Positions 33,561 through 42,157 of a stretch of 64,000 nt of DNA are shown here, in pieces. The stretch comes from JAFGSI01 sp041287425 (lineage in GTDB: Bacteria > Chloroflexota > Anaerolineae > Anaerolineales > Villigracilaceae), in contig JBEULG010000036.1 in the NCBI GenBank assembly GCA_041287425.1, positions 1 to 64,000 on the forward strand, read 5' to 3'. The notes under the pieces were generated by a model. It was not told the DNA's origin. It did no database searches and saw only the letters and a program-made list of their open reading frames with translations. Each line of letters opens with the position of its first letter. Within the stretch, counting starts at the first letter, position 1. A program made the translations under genes and the position numbers.

Positions 33561-34967
33561 CTATTCGTGAGGAAAGACCTTTTGCAGCCAATCCAGCGGA
33601 TTGACCTGCACGCCGTTGACCCACACTTCCCAGTGTAGATGAGCGCCGGTGACGCGCCCCGTCCCGCCCACCAGACCGATAACCTGACCCTGCTCGACGT
33701 GCTGGCCGACCTCGACCTGAATCTCGGACTGATGCCAGAAGCCGCTGTAAACGCCCCAGCCGTGGTCGATGATGGTGGCGTTGCCGCGCACCGTCAGCGG
33801 CCCGGCAAAGACGACCGTGCCCGCCGCCGGGGCGGTGATGGGCAGCCCGGCGCCACCCCCGTAATCCACACCGCTGTGGAAGCCCTCGACGACCAGGTCG
33901 GTGCCCTGCCCAATGTACGTGCGCCGGTTGCCAAAGCCGGATGTGAAATAGGTCTCGCCGCCATATAGATAGGCTGGAGTGAGAAACAAGCCGTCCCACA
34001 GGCGTTGCGGATTGGCGGGAGCAGTGATGGCCAGGATTTGCTGCCATTCCGGCTCGGTCACGGTTGGGTCGATGGTATCGGCATCGACGTACAGGGTTGG
34101 GTCTTCTGGATAGTAACCGCTGGCAACCAGCACCAGTTGCTCGAAGGTTTGGGTTTGGCCGTCGGCGCTGGCGACTTCCAGCCGTAAAGGATACAGACCG
34201 GGCTGAAGCAGGGCATGGATTCCCTGCAGGGCCACATAGGAGCCGTCCTGGTCGGGAAAGAAATGCAAAGGATGATCTACCAGGATTCCACCCAGGGTGA
34301 CCGCTTCGGAGGCGCGGACGCGGATTTGGGCGGTGCTGCCCTGCACGAGAGGCAGCGGGTCGACCTCGGCCGATAGCAGCGGCGCGGGCAGGGCGGAGGG
34401 GAAGCCGGTCGAGTCGCCGGAGGGCAGGTAGAAAATGTCGCCGGGTAAACCGGCCCAGGGTCCGGCGAGATGGTTGATGTCGGCAATCGTCCAGGGGTCG
34501 GTGTTGGCGCGGACGGCCAGTTCGAGCAGAGTCTCGCCCCTTTGCAGGTTGGCGCGCCCCGTCCAGGGAGGGCGGGTTTCGTCCTGGAGCAGAATCAATT
34601 TTGCGCCGGCGTAGAGTTCGGTCGGGCTGACGATGTGATTGAGGCGGCGCAGGAGGGTCTCGTCCATGCGGTGCTGACGGACGAGGCTGCGCAACGTCTC
34701 GCCGTAGGGGAGGGGGTCGCAGGAAATTGTGCCGCTGAAGGCTTCGTAGCCGGGGATGACCAGCCGGTCGCCGACGAAGATGTCGCTGGTGTTCAGGTCG
34801 TTGGCGGCGATCAGCGCCTCGGTGGTGATGTTGAAGCAGACGGCGATTGACCACAGGGTGTCGCCCTGGCGGACGGTGTAGATGGGGCCGCGGCCGCTTT
34901 GGGCGGCAGCCGGGCGGGCAAGCAGGGTGAGCAGGATGAGCAAAATACCGGCCAGGCGCTTAGGCAT
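33561..34967 (-). CDS. LysM-domain M23 peptidase
   Basis: A 468-residue exported protein. The signal peptide (residues 1-22) ends at AAAQS. A clear LysM domain follows (YTVRQGDTLWSIAVCFNIT...VGDRLVIPG, about 30-72), with two further LysM-like stretches (about 85-127 and 138-180), an immunoglobulin-like middle, and a C-terminal M23 domain. The zinc motifs are GFHSGVDYG and HLHWEVWVNG; a full M23 active site normally also includes the first His of HLH. It should bind peptidoglycan and cut peptide cross-links during growth or division. It overlaps the DUF192 gene by eight bases. Confidence 0.9.
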   Translation of the reverse strand: MPKRLAGILLILLTLLARPAAAQSGRGPIYTVRQGDTLWSIAVCFNITTEALIAANDLNTSDIFVGDRLVIPGYEAFSGTISCDPLPYGETLRSLVRQHRMDETLLRRLNHIVSPTELYAGAKLILLQDETRPPWTGRANLQRGETLLELAVRANTDPWTIADINHLAGPWAGLPGDIFYLPSGDSTGFPSALPAPLLSAEVDPLPLVQGSTAQIRVRASEAVTLGGILVDHPLHFFPDQDGSYVALQGIHALLQPGLYPLRLEVASADGQTQTFEQLVLVASGYYPEDPTLYVDADTIDPTVTEPEWQQILAITAPANPQRLWDGLFLTPAYLYGGETYFTSGFGNRRTYIGQGTDLVVEGFHSGVDYGGGAGLPITAPAAGTVVFAGPLTVRGNATIIDHGWGVYSGFWHQSEIQVEVGQHVEQGQVIGLVGGTGRVTGAHLHWEVWVNGVQVNPLDWLQKVFPHE

Positions 34968-35331
34968 CGCTGAATTCCACCTGTTCTCCGATCTGAAAAT
35001 CATCGAGACGTTGGGGATGGGCCTCGAGGATGTAACGGGCGGGCTGGCGGGGCACATACACCGGTTGCCAGGCGCGGGCCAGCACTTTGTCGACGACTTT
35101 TTTCTCGGCGCTGAGCCAGAAGACGGCCAGGTCGGTGAAGACGAACAACATGTGGATGGCTGCGTCCAGGCGGCTTGCAGTTTCCTGGACGAGCAGCAAT
35201 CCTTCGTGTGGGGCGAGATGGCGGCGAAACATCAGGCCGCGCAGGCGGCAGGCGAAACTGCGGCACCAGCGCGCCCGAATGGGGAGGTCGAGTTTGCGAT
35301 GGAGGTTCTGTACCAGGATGAAACGTTTCAT
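34960..35331 (-). CDS. DUF192 family protein
   Basis: A 123-residue protein of the DUF192 family, with the marker segments ACRLRGLMFRRHLAPHEGLLLV near residues 26-47, MLFVFTDLAVFWLS and YILEAHPQRLDDFQIGEQVEF at the C-terminus. The family is widespread, small and of unproven function. Unlike many members this one has no signal peptide. It overlaps the LysM/M23 gene by eight bases, so they are co-translated. The gene lies between that and a hairpin at 35348. Confidence 0.8.
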   Translation of the reverse strand: MKRFILVQNLHRKLDLPIRARWCRSFACRLRGLMFRRHLAPHEGLLLVQETASRLDAAIHMLFVFTDLAVFWLSAEKKVVDKVLARAWQPVYVPRQPARYILEAHPQRLDDFQIGEQVEFSDA

Positions 35332-35347
35332 TCTGTGAATTAAATCT

Positions 35348-35377
35348 CAAACGGGGCTGTCTTGCATGCCCCGTTTG
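35348..35377 (-). terminator. Terminator of the response regulator gene
   Basis: A perfect 10-base stem (CAAACGGGGC at 35348-35357, GCCCCGTTTG at 35368-35377) with a 10-base loop, 8 bases after the response regulator stop. Only a short T-rich tract follows on the minus strand. Confidence 0.6.
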
Positions 35378-35384
35378 GGTGAGG

Positions 35385-35780
35385 TCACTCGGAGCGACGT
35401 TTCAGCACGGTTTCAATGCTGGCCAGTAATTCCTGGGGGTTGAATGGTTTGGCAATGTAATCGTCCACCTTGGCGATGTGCAACCCCAGCACCCGGTCAA
35501 TGCTCTGGGCTTTGGCGGTGACGACGATGACGGGAATGTCGCGCGTGCTTTCGTCGGTTTTCATTTGCTGGTACACTTCCCAGCCGTCCATGTCTGGCAT
35601 CATGAGATCGAGCAGGACCAGGTCGGGCTTTTCACTCCGCACCATTTCGATGCCTTCCCGCCCGCCGTTGGCGCCGAGCACTTCGTAGCCGCGGCGGCCT
35701 AAAATCAGACGAATCAGATCGATCATTTCTGTTTCGTCTTCGATACACAGGATGCGTTTGCCTGTCCGTTGTTCTTTCAT
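35385..35780 (-). CDS. Single-domain response regulator
   Basis: A 131-residue CheY-like receiver. Acidic pocket in ILCIEDETEM, the phospho-acceptor Asp in DLVLLDLMMPDMDGWEV, Thr in VIVVTAK and Lys in YIAKPFNPQEL are all present, so phosphorylation should work. There is no output domain and no histidine kinase nearby, so its partner is elsewhere. The start MKEQRTGKR at 35780 is preferred to an in-frame codon 15 bases upstream. It is divergent from ftsH with about 190 bases between the start codons. Confidence 0.92.
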   Translation of the reverse strand: MKEQRTGKRILCIEDETEMIDLIRLILGRRGYEVLGANGGREGIEMVRSEKPDLVLLDLMMPDMDGWEVYQQMKTDESTRDIPVIVVTAKAQSIDRVLGLHIAKVDDYIAKPFNPQELLASIETVLKRRSE

Positions 35781-35936
35781 GGCTGCCCGCCTCAACAGAT
35801 TAAGTTTACCACAAAAGTACCGCCCTGTTTGCAGGGAAATTAGGGGGATTTAAGGCCGGAGGGCAGATGCCCGCCGAATTTATTAGAGTTGTATATAAAA
35901 TATTGTAAGCATCTGGTCTTCGGATTCATAGGTTGG

Positions 35937-35942
35937 TATAAT
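35937..35942 (+). promoter_or_regulatory. -10 box of the ftsH promoter
   Basis: A perfect TATAAT 27 bases before the GTG start; no strong -35 hexamer is visible. AGGAGG at 35959-35964 is the ribosome binding site. Confidence 0.55.
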
Positions 35943-35969
35943 CGAGGCGCAAGATTTCAGGAGGTTCCT

Positions 35970-37838
35970 GTGGGTTCGCGTAATCAGTCGTATTTTATCT
36001 ATTTCCTCATCTTCGCTGCGATCGTGGCAATGGTGTATTTCAACGTGCGCCAGAAGCCGGAGACGCAGAAACCTTTGACCATCAACGAACTGGCCGCGGA
36101 GGTCGAGGCGGGCAATATCAGCCGGCTGATTGTCGAAGACAATGACAGCGTGCGCGCCGTCTATGAAACCGAGTCGGGCGAAATCGAGCGGACGGCGCAG
36201 AAAGAGCCGGAGACGACGCTGGTCAATCAATTGCTGGCGCTGGGCGTCTCGCCCGAAAAACTTTCGCCGGAGAATGTGGTCATCGAGGTCCAGCCGCCCA
36301 GTCCGTGGGTGGGGTTGATTACCCTGGCGGGTTACATCCTGCCGGTGCTGCTGTTCATCGGTTTGCTGTGGTTCTTCTTTCGGCAGGCGCAGGGCAGCAA
36401 CAACGCGGCCATGTCGTTTGGCAAGAGCCGGGCGCGCATGTTCAGCGGCGACCACCCGACGGTGACTTTCGACGATGTCGCCGGGGTGGACGAGGCCAAG
36501 GAGGAACTGCGCGAGGTGGTCGAGTTCCTGCGCGAGCCGCAGAAATTCATCCAGTTGGGGGCGCGCATTCCCAAAGGCGTGTTGCTGGTCGGCCCGCCGG
36601 GGACGGGCAAGACTCTGATGGCCAAGGCCGTCTCCGGCGAGGCGGGCGTGCCCTTCTTTTCCATCTCCGGCTCGGAGTTCGTCGAGATGTTCGTCGGCGT
36701 CGGCGCCAGCCGGGTGCGCGACCTGTTCGAGCAGGCCAAGCGCCATTCGCCGTGCATCGTCTTCATGGACGAGATCGACGCGGTTGGCCGTCAGCGCGGC
36801 GCCGGGCTGGGCGGTTCGCACGATGAACGTGAACAGACCCTCAATCAGATGCTGGTCGAGATGGACGGCTTCGACACGGATACGAACGTCATCATCATGG
36901 CGGCCACCAACCGTCCCGACATCCTCGACCCGGCCCTGCTGCGCCCGGGGCGCTTCGACCGGCGGGTGGTGCTCGATCAGCCCGACATGAAGGGCCGCGA
37001 GGCCATTTTGAGAGTCCACGTGAAGGGCAAACCGCTGGAACCGGGCATTGACCTGGGCGTGCTGGCCCGCGCCACCCCCGGCTTCGTGGGCGCCGACCTG
37101 GAGAACATGGTCAACGAGGCGGCCATCCTGGCTGCCCGCCGCAACAAGCGCGCCATCGGCCAGGCCGAGTTCGAGGAGGCCATCGAGCGGGTCATCGCCG
37201 GGCCGGAGCGCAAGAGCCGCCTCATTTCGGCGGAGGAGAAGCGCATCGTGGCCTATCACGAGGCCGGTCACGCGGTGGTCATCAATGCCCTGCCGGAGGG
37301 CGACCCCGTTCAGAAGGTCTCCATCATCGCCCGCGGCCAGATGGGCGGCTTTACCCTGGCCCTGCCCGAGGACGAGCGCATGCTCGTCTCGCGCAAGAAG
37401 TTAATGGCCCAGATGATTGGCTTGTTGGGCGGGCGCGTGGCCGAGGAACTGGTCTTCGACGATGTCACCTCCGGGGCGGCAAACGACCTCGAGCGCGTCA
37501 CCCGCCTGGCGCGCACGATGGCCACCCGCCTGGGCATGACCGACGAACTGGGGCCGCTGGTCTATGGGCAGAAGGAAGAATTGATTTTCTTGGGCCGCGA
37601 AATCGCCGAGCAGCGCGATTACTCCGATGCGGTGGCCGAGAAAATTGACGAGGTGGTGCGCCGCCTGGTGGACGAGGCGATGGAGCAGGCCCGGGCGCTT
37701 TTGAAGAAATACCGCAAGGAGTTGGACGCCGTCGCCCAGCGCCTGCTGGAGGTCGAGACCATTGACCGCCAGGAGTTCGAGCAAATCTTCCCGCCGCCGG
37801 TTCCCAAGCGAAGCGGCACTCCCCAGCCTGTCCAATGA
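35970..37838 (+). CDS. ftsH: ATP-dependent zinc metalloprotease FtsH
   Basis: A 622-residue membrane AAA+ protease that degrades misassembled membrane proteins and short-lived regulators. The first membrane helix is near residues 8-25 and the second near 112-132, framing the outer domain. Walker A (GPPGTGKT, 208-215), Walker B (CIVFMDEIDAVG), the second region of homology (ATNRPDILDPALLRPGRFDR) and the zinc site HEAGH (His430, Glu431, His434) are all present. GTG 35970 is taken as start because AGGAGG lies 5 bases upstream. It has a clear T-tailed terminator after its stop. It is convergent with the acyl-CoA ligase gene. Confidence 0.97.
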   Translation: MGSRNQSYFIYFLIFAAIVAMVYFNVRQKPETQKPLTINELAAEVEAGNISRLIVEDNDSVRAVYETESGEIERTAQKEPETTLVNQLLALGVSPEKLSPENVVIEVQPPSPWVGLITLAGYILPVLLFIGLLWFFFRQAQGSNNAAMSFGKSRARMFSGDHPTVTFDDVAGVDEAKEELREVVEFLREPQKFIQLGARIPKGVLLVGPPGTGKTLMAKAVSGEAGVPFFSISGSEFVEMFVGVGASRVRDLFEQAKRHSPCIVFMDEIDAVGRQRGAGLGGSHDEREQTLNQMLVEMDGFDTDTNVIIMAATNRPDILDPALLRPGRFDRRVVLDQPDMKGREAILRVHVKGKPLEPGIDLGVLARATPGFVGADLENMVNEAAILAARRNKRAIGQAEFEEAIERVIAGPERKSRLISAEEKRIVAYHEAGHAVVINALPEGDPVQKVSIIARGQMGGFTLALPEDERMLVSRKKLMAQMIGLLGGRVAEELVFDDVTSGAANDLERVTRLARTMATRLGMTDELGPLVYGQKEELIFLGREIAEQRDYSDAVAEKIDEVVRRLVDEAMEQARALLKKYRKELDAVAQRLLEVETIDRQEFEQIFPPPVPKRSGTPQPVQ

Positions 37839-37843
37839 ATGAT

Positions 37844-37880
37844 GCGGGTCAAGATCATTATCTTGACCTGCTTTTTTCTT
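37844..37880 (+). terminator. Rho-independent terminator of ftsH
   Basis: Stem GCGGGTCAAGA (37844-37854) and TCTTGACCTGC (37861-37871) with a six-base loop, followed by CTTTTTTCTT. It overlaps the 3' end of the convergent acyl-CoA ligase gene, whose last codons encode the T-tract region. Confidence 0.88.
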
Positions 37881-39471
37881 CTTCCAGCAAGATTCGCTTC
37901 AGCACTTTGCCGACCGTCGAGCGCGGCAATGCGGCTCGGAACTCGACCTGGGTCGGCACCTTGAAAGGCGCCAACCGCTCCCGGCACCAGGCGCGGACCT
38001 CGGACTCGTCCAGCCTGGCCCCGGCTTTGACCACCACCCAGGCTTTGACCGTCTCGCCGCGATATTCGTCGGGGATGCCGGCGACGGCCACTTCCGCAAC
38101 CGCCGGGTGGGCGGCAATCGCCTCTTCCACCTCGCGCGGCCAGACCTCCATGCCCCCCGGCTTGATGAGGTCTTTTTTGCGGTCAACGATGTAGAAGTAG
38201 CCGTCGGCGTCCATGCGGGCGATGTCGCCGGTGTAGAGCCAGCCGTCTCGCAGCGCCAGGGCGGTCTCGGCGGGCATGTTGTGGTAGCCGAGCATCACCT
38301 GCGGGCTGCGGATGACCAGTTCGCCTGCCTCGCCGACCGGCAGGTCGCGGCGCCGGTCGTCCAGGCTGACGATGCGGGCCTCCACATCGGGCAGGGGCAG
38401 GCCGATGGAGCCGATGCGGTTCTCGCCCTGCAGCGGGTTGCAGTGGGTGGCGGTTGGGGCCTCCGAGAGTCCGTAGCCCTCGCAGATGCGTCCGCCGGTG
38501 AGGCGCTCGAATTTCTCTTTCGTCTGCTGCAACAGAGGTGCGGAGCCGGAGATGCAGGCCTTGATTGAAGTAAGATTGACCCTGCCGGCGGCCACCTCAG
38601 GATGATTGTTGATGGCGTTGTAGAGAGTCGGAACGGCCGGGAAGTAGGTCACGCGGTGAGTCTGGATGGCGGCGAGGAGGCCGGTGATGTCGCGCGGGTT
38701 GGGAAGGACGACCATCCTGGCCCGCAGTGCCATGCCCAGAAGCATGCCGCAGACCATGCCGTAGATGTGGTAGACCGGCAGAGCCAGCAGGAAGGTCTCT
38801 TTTTCTTCTTCCAGTGTGGACATCCAGGCCTTGAATTGCAGGGCGTTGGCGACCAGGTTGCGGTGCCGGGCGACGGCGGCCTTGGCGACGCCGGTCGTCC
38901 CGCCGGTGTATTGGAAAAGGGCAAGGTCGTCGGGGCCGAGGGCGGGCAGGGCATTTGCCGCCTCCGAGGTGGTCAGTGCCGAGAAGGGGAGGTCGCCGGC
39001 CAGCAGGTCGGCCTCACCCGCCGCGATGACCAGGCGGATGCCGGTGGCCGGGCGGGCGGTTTGCAGGCGTTCGTAGAGCGAGCCGGCGGCGATGACGATT
39101 TCCAAACCGGCGTCATTCACCTGATGGACGATTTCGGGAGGTGTATAGAGCGGATTGATGGCGACGACGACCCCGCCGACCTTGAGGATGCCAAAGTAAG
39201 CCAGGATGAATTCCGGGCAATTGGGCATGAAAATGCCGACCCGCTCGCCGCGGCGCACGCCCAGGTTGAGCAGGGCGGCGGCGATGCGGTCGGTCTGTTC
39301 GGCGACCTGGCGGTAGGTCAGCGTTTCGTCGCCGAAGATGAGGCAGGTCCGCTGCGGGCAGCGCCGGGCGGCCTGATCGAGGAAGTGGTGGACGGGGACG
39401 GCGGGGTAGTCGAGGTGGGCGGGGACGCCGGGGTCGTAGTGGGCAAGCCAGGGGTGGGAGGTGGCGGTCAT
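37858..39471 (-). CDS. AMP-dependent fatty-acyl-CoA ligase
   Basis: A 537-residue adenylate-forming enzyme. The ATP-binding motif is LFQYTGGTTGVAKAA, followed by ICEGYGLSEAPTATH, GWLYTGDIARMDADGYFYIVDRKKDLIKPGGMEVWPREVEE and the C-terminal PRSTVGKVLKRIL with the catalytic Lys. This pattern fits long- or medium-chain acyl-CoA ligases (FadD-like), which activate fatty acids with ATP and CoA. Chain length cannot be inferred. The stop TAA is at 37858-37860 inside the ftsH terminator, showing very tight packing of the two convergent genes. No operon partner is apparent. Confidence 0.9.
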   Translation of the reverse strand: MTATSHPWLAHYDPGVPAHLDYPAVPVHHFLDQAARRCPQRTCLIFGDETLTYRQVAEQTDRIAAALLNLGVRRGERVGIFMPNCPEFILAYFGILKVGGVVVAINPLYTPPEIVHQVNDAGLEIVIAAGSLYERLQTARPATGIRLVIAAGEADLLAGDLPFSALTTSEAANALPALGPDDLALFQYTGGTTGVAKAAVARHRNLVANALQFKAWMSTLEEEKETFLLALPVYHIYGMVCGMLLGMALRARMVVLPNPRDITGLLAAIQTHRVTYFPAVPTLYNAINNHPEVAAGRVNLTSIKACISGSAPLLQQTKEKFERLTGGRICEGYGLSEAPTATHCNPLQGENRIGSIGLPLPDVEARIVSLDDRRRDLPVGEAGELVIRSPQVMLGYHNMPAETALALRDGWLYTGDIARMDADGYFYIVDRKKDLIKPGGMEVWPREVEEAIAAHPAVAEVAVAGIPDEYRGETVKAWVVVKAGARLDESEVRAWCRERLAPFKVPTQVEFRAALPRSTVGKVLKRILLEEEKSRSR

Positions 39472-39517
39472 AGGGTGCGGATGGCGAGGCAGGGGGAGGC
39501 AATCGGCCGACAGACGG

Positions 39518-40648
39518 TCAATCCTGGTTTAGATGCTTGATGTAAACCCGCCGCCGTTTGTGCTGGCGTTTTTCGTAGTACTTCCATTGGCCTTGCACGT
39601 TGGCGTTGTGTTCCAGTTCCGGATTGGACTCGACTTTGGTGATGCCCAACTTGATGAAATGGCGGTGCATCCTGTCCATCAGGATGGCGTTGACGCCCTT
39701 GCCTTGATACTCTGGCTTGACACCCACCAGGTACAGGTCGGCGCGGTCGTTCTTTTTGAGGGCGCGCAGCAAGTGAATGAAGCCAAAGGGGAAGAGTTTC
39801 CCGCCGGCCCTTTGCAGCGCCCGCGAAAGCGACGGCATGACGATTCCGAATCCGACCATGTTGCCCTCCTGATCGAGCACCACCGGCACGAATTCGGGAG
39901 TCACGAAGCCGAAATACTGTTTGACGTAACTTTGCACCTGTTTCTCGGTCAGCGGCACGAAACCGTAGAGGCCCTGATACGCCTCCTGGAGCAAGTCGAA
40001 CAATTGGTAGGCGTAGGGCAGCAAATCTTTCTTGTGGCGCACTTTGAGCAATTGCAATTTGTTGCGCCGCAGGGCCAGGTCGGCGATGCGGGCGATGGTT
40101 TCGTTTGGCTCTGGCGGAACGGTGAGTTCGTACTCGACCCAGTCCACGTCTTTGACGTATCCCAGCCGTTCCATGTGCTGGGGGTAGTACGGGTAATTGT
40201 AATTGGTCGCCAGGGTGGCCAGTTCCTGAAAGCCTTCGACGAGCATCCCTTCGCGGTCCATATCGGTGAAGCCCAGCGGGCCGTGGACGGTCTCCAGGCC
40301 TTTTTCCTGCGCCCAGGCTTCGACCGCCCCCATCAGGGCGGCGGAGACTTCGGCGTCGTCAACGAAATCGAGCCAGCCGAAGCGCAGGTATTTCTGTCCC
40401 CATTTTTCGATGTGACGGCGGTTCAAGATGGCGCCTACCCGCCCGACGATTTTCCCGTCCCGGCGGGCGAGCCAGTAGCGGGCTTCGCAGTACTCGAAGG
40501 CGGGGTTTTTATCGCTGCGCAGGGTGTTGAGTTCATCGAAGGTCAGCGCCGGAACCCAATAGGGATTGCCGCGATAGAGGTGGTGGGGAAAGCGAATGAA
40601 GGCTTTCAAGTCTTTCAGGGAGGTGATTTCGTGGAGTTGGATGGTCAT
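39518..40648 (-). CDS. GNAT-like acyltransferase family protein, function unknown
   Basis: A 376-residue soluble protein. The C-terminal half shows an acetyltransferase-like stretch: VVLDQEGNMVGFGIVMPSL, then DLYLVGVKPEYQGKGVNAILMDRMHRHFIKLGITKVE, in which VKPEYQGKGVNAIL fits the acetyl-CoA-binding loop (Q/RxxGxG/A). The N-terminal half (YRGNPYWVPALTFDELNTL; GRVGAILNRRH) resembles a second, degenerate GNAT module. Proteins with this double form are widespread in bacteria, but I know of no settled substrate. It follows a repeat-rich gap after miaA on the same strand. Confidence 0.65.
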   Translation of the reverse strand: MTIQLHEITSLKDLKAFIRFPHHLYRGNPYWVPALTFDELNTLRSDKNPAFEYCEARYWLARRDGKIVGRVGAILNRRHIEKWGQKYLRFGWLDFVDDAEVSAALMGAVEAWAQEKGLETVHGPLGFTDMDREGMLVEGFQELATLATNYNYPYYPQHMERLGYVKDVDWVEYELTVPPEPNETIARIADLALRRNKLQLLKVRHKKDLLPYAYQLFDLLQEAYQGLYGFVPLTEKQVQSYVKQYFGFVTPEFVPVVLDQEGNMVGFGIVMPSLSRALQRAGGKLFPFGFIHLLRALKKNDRADLYLVGVKPEYQGKGVNAILMDRMHRHFIKLGITKVESNPELEHNANVQGQWKYYEKRQHKRRRVYIKHLNQD

Positions 40649-40682
40649 AGAAAAAACCTTTTCAGGACTTACGCAAAATAAA

Positions 40683-40767
40683 CCGCCAAGGCGCTGAGAA
40701 CGCCAAAATTCGTATCAAGACGCCAAGAAGGCTTGGCGAACGGGCTAAACAACCGGCGTCTTGGCGG
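40683..40767. repeat. CGCCAAG/CTTGGCG inverted-repeat cluster
   Basis: This intergenic stretch repeats the word CGCCAAG or its complement five times, with a hairpin (CGCCAAG at 40721-40727, CTTGGCG at 40732-40738) and outer arms CCGCCAAG (40683) and CTTGGCGG (40760). It sits between the miaA stop and the next gene. The rest of the 215-base gap shows nothing that I can name. Confidence 0.5.
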
Positions 40768-40863
40768 CGAGAAAAACATCGTTCTGTGGGGGATTGCTTC
40801 GTTCCTGCGGGGCTCGCAACAACGCGCATTCTTTTGATAGATGAGCCTTTCCCATTTGCGGGT

Positions 40864-41808
40864 TCATCCTGACGAATGGCCGGCACAGAAACGGCGGATG
40901 AGGGCCTCGATTTCTTCGAGCGGCGTCGTCCCAGCGTCGAACCAGCGGATGGCGCTGTCTTCGGCCTTGAACCAGTTAGCCTGGCGGCGGACGAAGGCGC
41001 GGGTTGCGCGGCGCATTTCGGCTTTGGCTTCTTCGAGGCTCATCTTGCCTTGCAGGACCTGAACGCATTCGCGGTAACCGATGGCCGAAAGCGCCGGGCA
41101 GTCGGGCGGCAGCCCGTTTTCGAGCAGGGCACGTACCTCGTCGAGCAGGCCGGCGGCGAACATGGCCTCGATGCGGGCGTCGATACGGGCGTACAATTCG
41201 GGGCGCGGGCGGATAAGGCCGATGTTCAACAGGCGGTAACGGGATTGCCCTTGCAGCGCCTGTTCGGAGAAGCGCTGGCCGGTGGTCAGGATGACTTCCA
41301 GGGCGCGGATGACCCGCCGCAGGTTGCGCGGGTCGATGCGGGCGGCGGCGGGGGGGTCGAGGCGCCCGAGAGATGCGTATAGCCAATCTTCGCCGCGCTC
41401 GTTCGCCAGCCGCTCGAGGACGGCGCGCAGGGCCGGGTTCGGCGCGACGGCTGGCGGTGTCCAGCCGTGAGTCAGCGCCCGAATGTATTGGCCGCTCCCG
41501 CCGACCAGGAACGGCAGGCGGCCGCGGCGGTGGATGGCGCTGATGGCTCCCTCGGCCGCTTTCTGGAAGACGGCCAGACTCCAGGGGCGGTCGGGCGTGG
41601 TTACGTCGATGAGGTGGTGCGGGATGCGGGCGCGCTCGGCCAGGCTGGGTTTGGCGGTGCCGATGTCCATGCCGCGATAGAACAGGCGCGAATCGGCCGA
41701 GACGATTTCGCCGCCCAGGCGTTCGGCCAGGCGGATGGCGGTTTCGGTCTTGCCGACCGCCGTTGGGCCGAGGATGACAATCAGGGGAGGGGGTTTAGGA
41801 GAAGACAT
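40864..41808 (-). CDS. miaA: tRNA dimethylallyltransferase
   Basis: A 314-residue enzyme that adds the dimethylallyl group to A37 of tRNAs reading UNN codons. The P-loop LIVILGPTAVGKTETA (about 8-23), the DSRLFYRGMDIGTAKPS segment with the catalytic Asp, HHLID, and PFLVGGSGQYIRAL are diagnostic. Length is normal for MiaA. The start at 41808 (MSSPKPP) is chosen because the frame upstream of it reads only as a shadow of the overlapping YraN-like gene. It overlaps that gene by 14 bases and is translationally coupled to it. Confidence 0.95.
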   Translation of the reverse strand: MSSPKPPPLIVILGPTAVGKTETAIRLAERLGGEIVSADSRLFYRGMDIGTAKPSLAERARIPHHLIDVTTPDRPWSLAVFQKAAEGAISAIHRRGRLPFLVGGSGQYIRALTHGWTPPAVAPNPALRAVLERLANERGEDWLYASLGRLDPPAAARIDPRNLRRVIRALEVILTTGQRFSEQALQGQSRYRLLNIGLIRPRPELYARIDARIEAMFAAGLLDEVRALLENGLPPDCPALSAIGYRECVQVLQGKMSLEEAKAEMRRATRAFVRRQANWFKAEDSAIRWFDAGTTPLEEIEALIRRFCAGHSSG

Positions 41809-42157
41809 TTTCGAAGTGGGTGATGACCGGCTGGCGGTCGGGATGGCCCTCGATGGCGATGAGGTCGAATTGCCAGGTTTCGGGGCTTTCAGGGTGTTCC
41901 TGGAGGTAGGCTTCGGCGGCAGCCAGCAGACGAGCCTGCTTGCGGCGGGTGACCGTTTCCTCCGGGTGGGCAAAGGCGGCCGAGGAGCGCGTCCGCACCT
42001 CGACGAAGACCAGCAAGCCGTCGCGGGTGGCCACCAGGTCAATCTCGCCGCGGCCGCAGCGCAGGTTGCGGGCCAGGATGGTGTAGCCTCTGGCCTGCAG
42101 ATAGGCGGCGGCAATGACCTCGCCCCGCCGGCCGAGGCGTTGACGGCGGTCATTCAT
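41795..42157 (-). CDS. YraN/UPF0102 family protein, nuclease-like fold
   Basis: A 120-residue protein of the UPF0102 (YraN) family, which has a PD-(D/E)XK-like fold. RNLRCGRGEIDLVATRDGLLVFVEVRTRS (about residues 30-58) contains the Asp, Glu-x-Arg (here E-V-R where family members vary between K and R) core. Family function is unproven. The gene overlaps the GT4 gene upstream (ATGA) and miaA downstream by 14 bases, so all three form one operon from the promoter at 43373-43401. Confidence 0.88.
   Translation of the reverse strand: MNDRRQRLGRRGEVIAAAYLQARGYTILARNLRCGRGEIDLVATRDGLLVFVEVRTRSSAAFAHPEETVTRRKQARLLAAAEAYLQEHPESPETWQFDLIAIEGHPDRQPVITHFENVFS

Noticed and set aside
35883..37271. A 462-codon minus-strand frame
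   Set aside because: Antisense shadow of ftsH; composition (His, Arg, Asp-rich) is not protein-like and there is no ribosome binding site.
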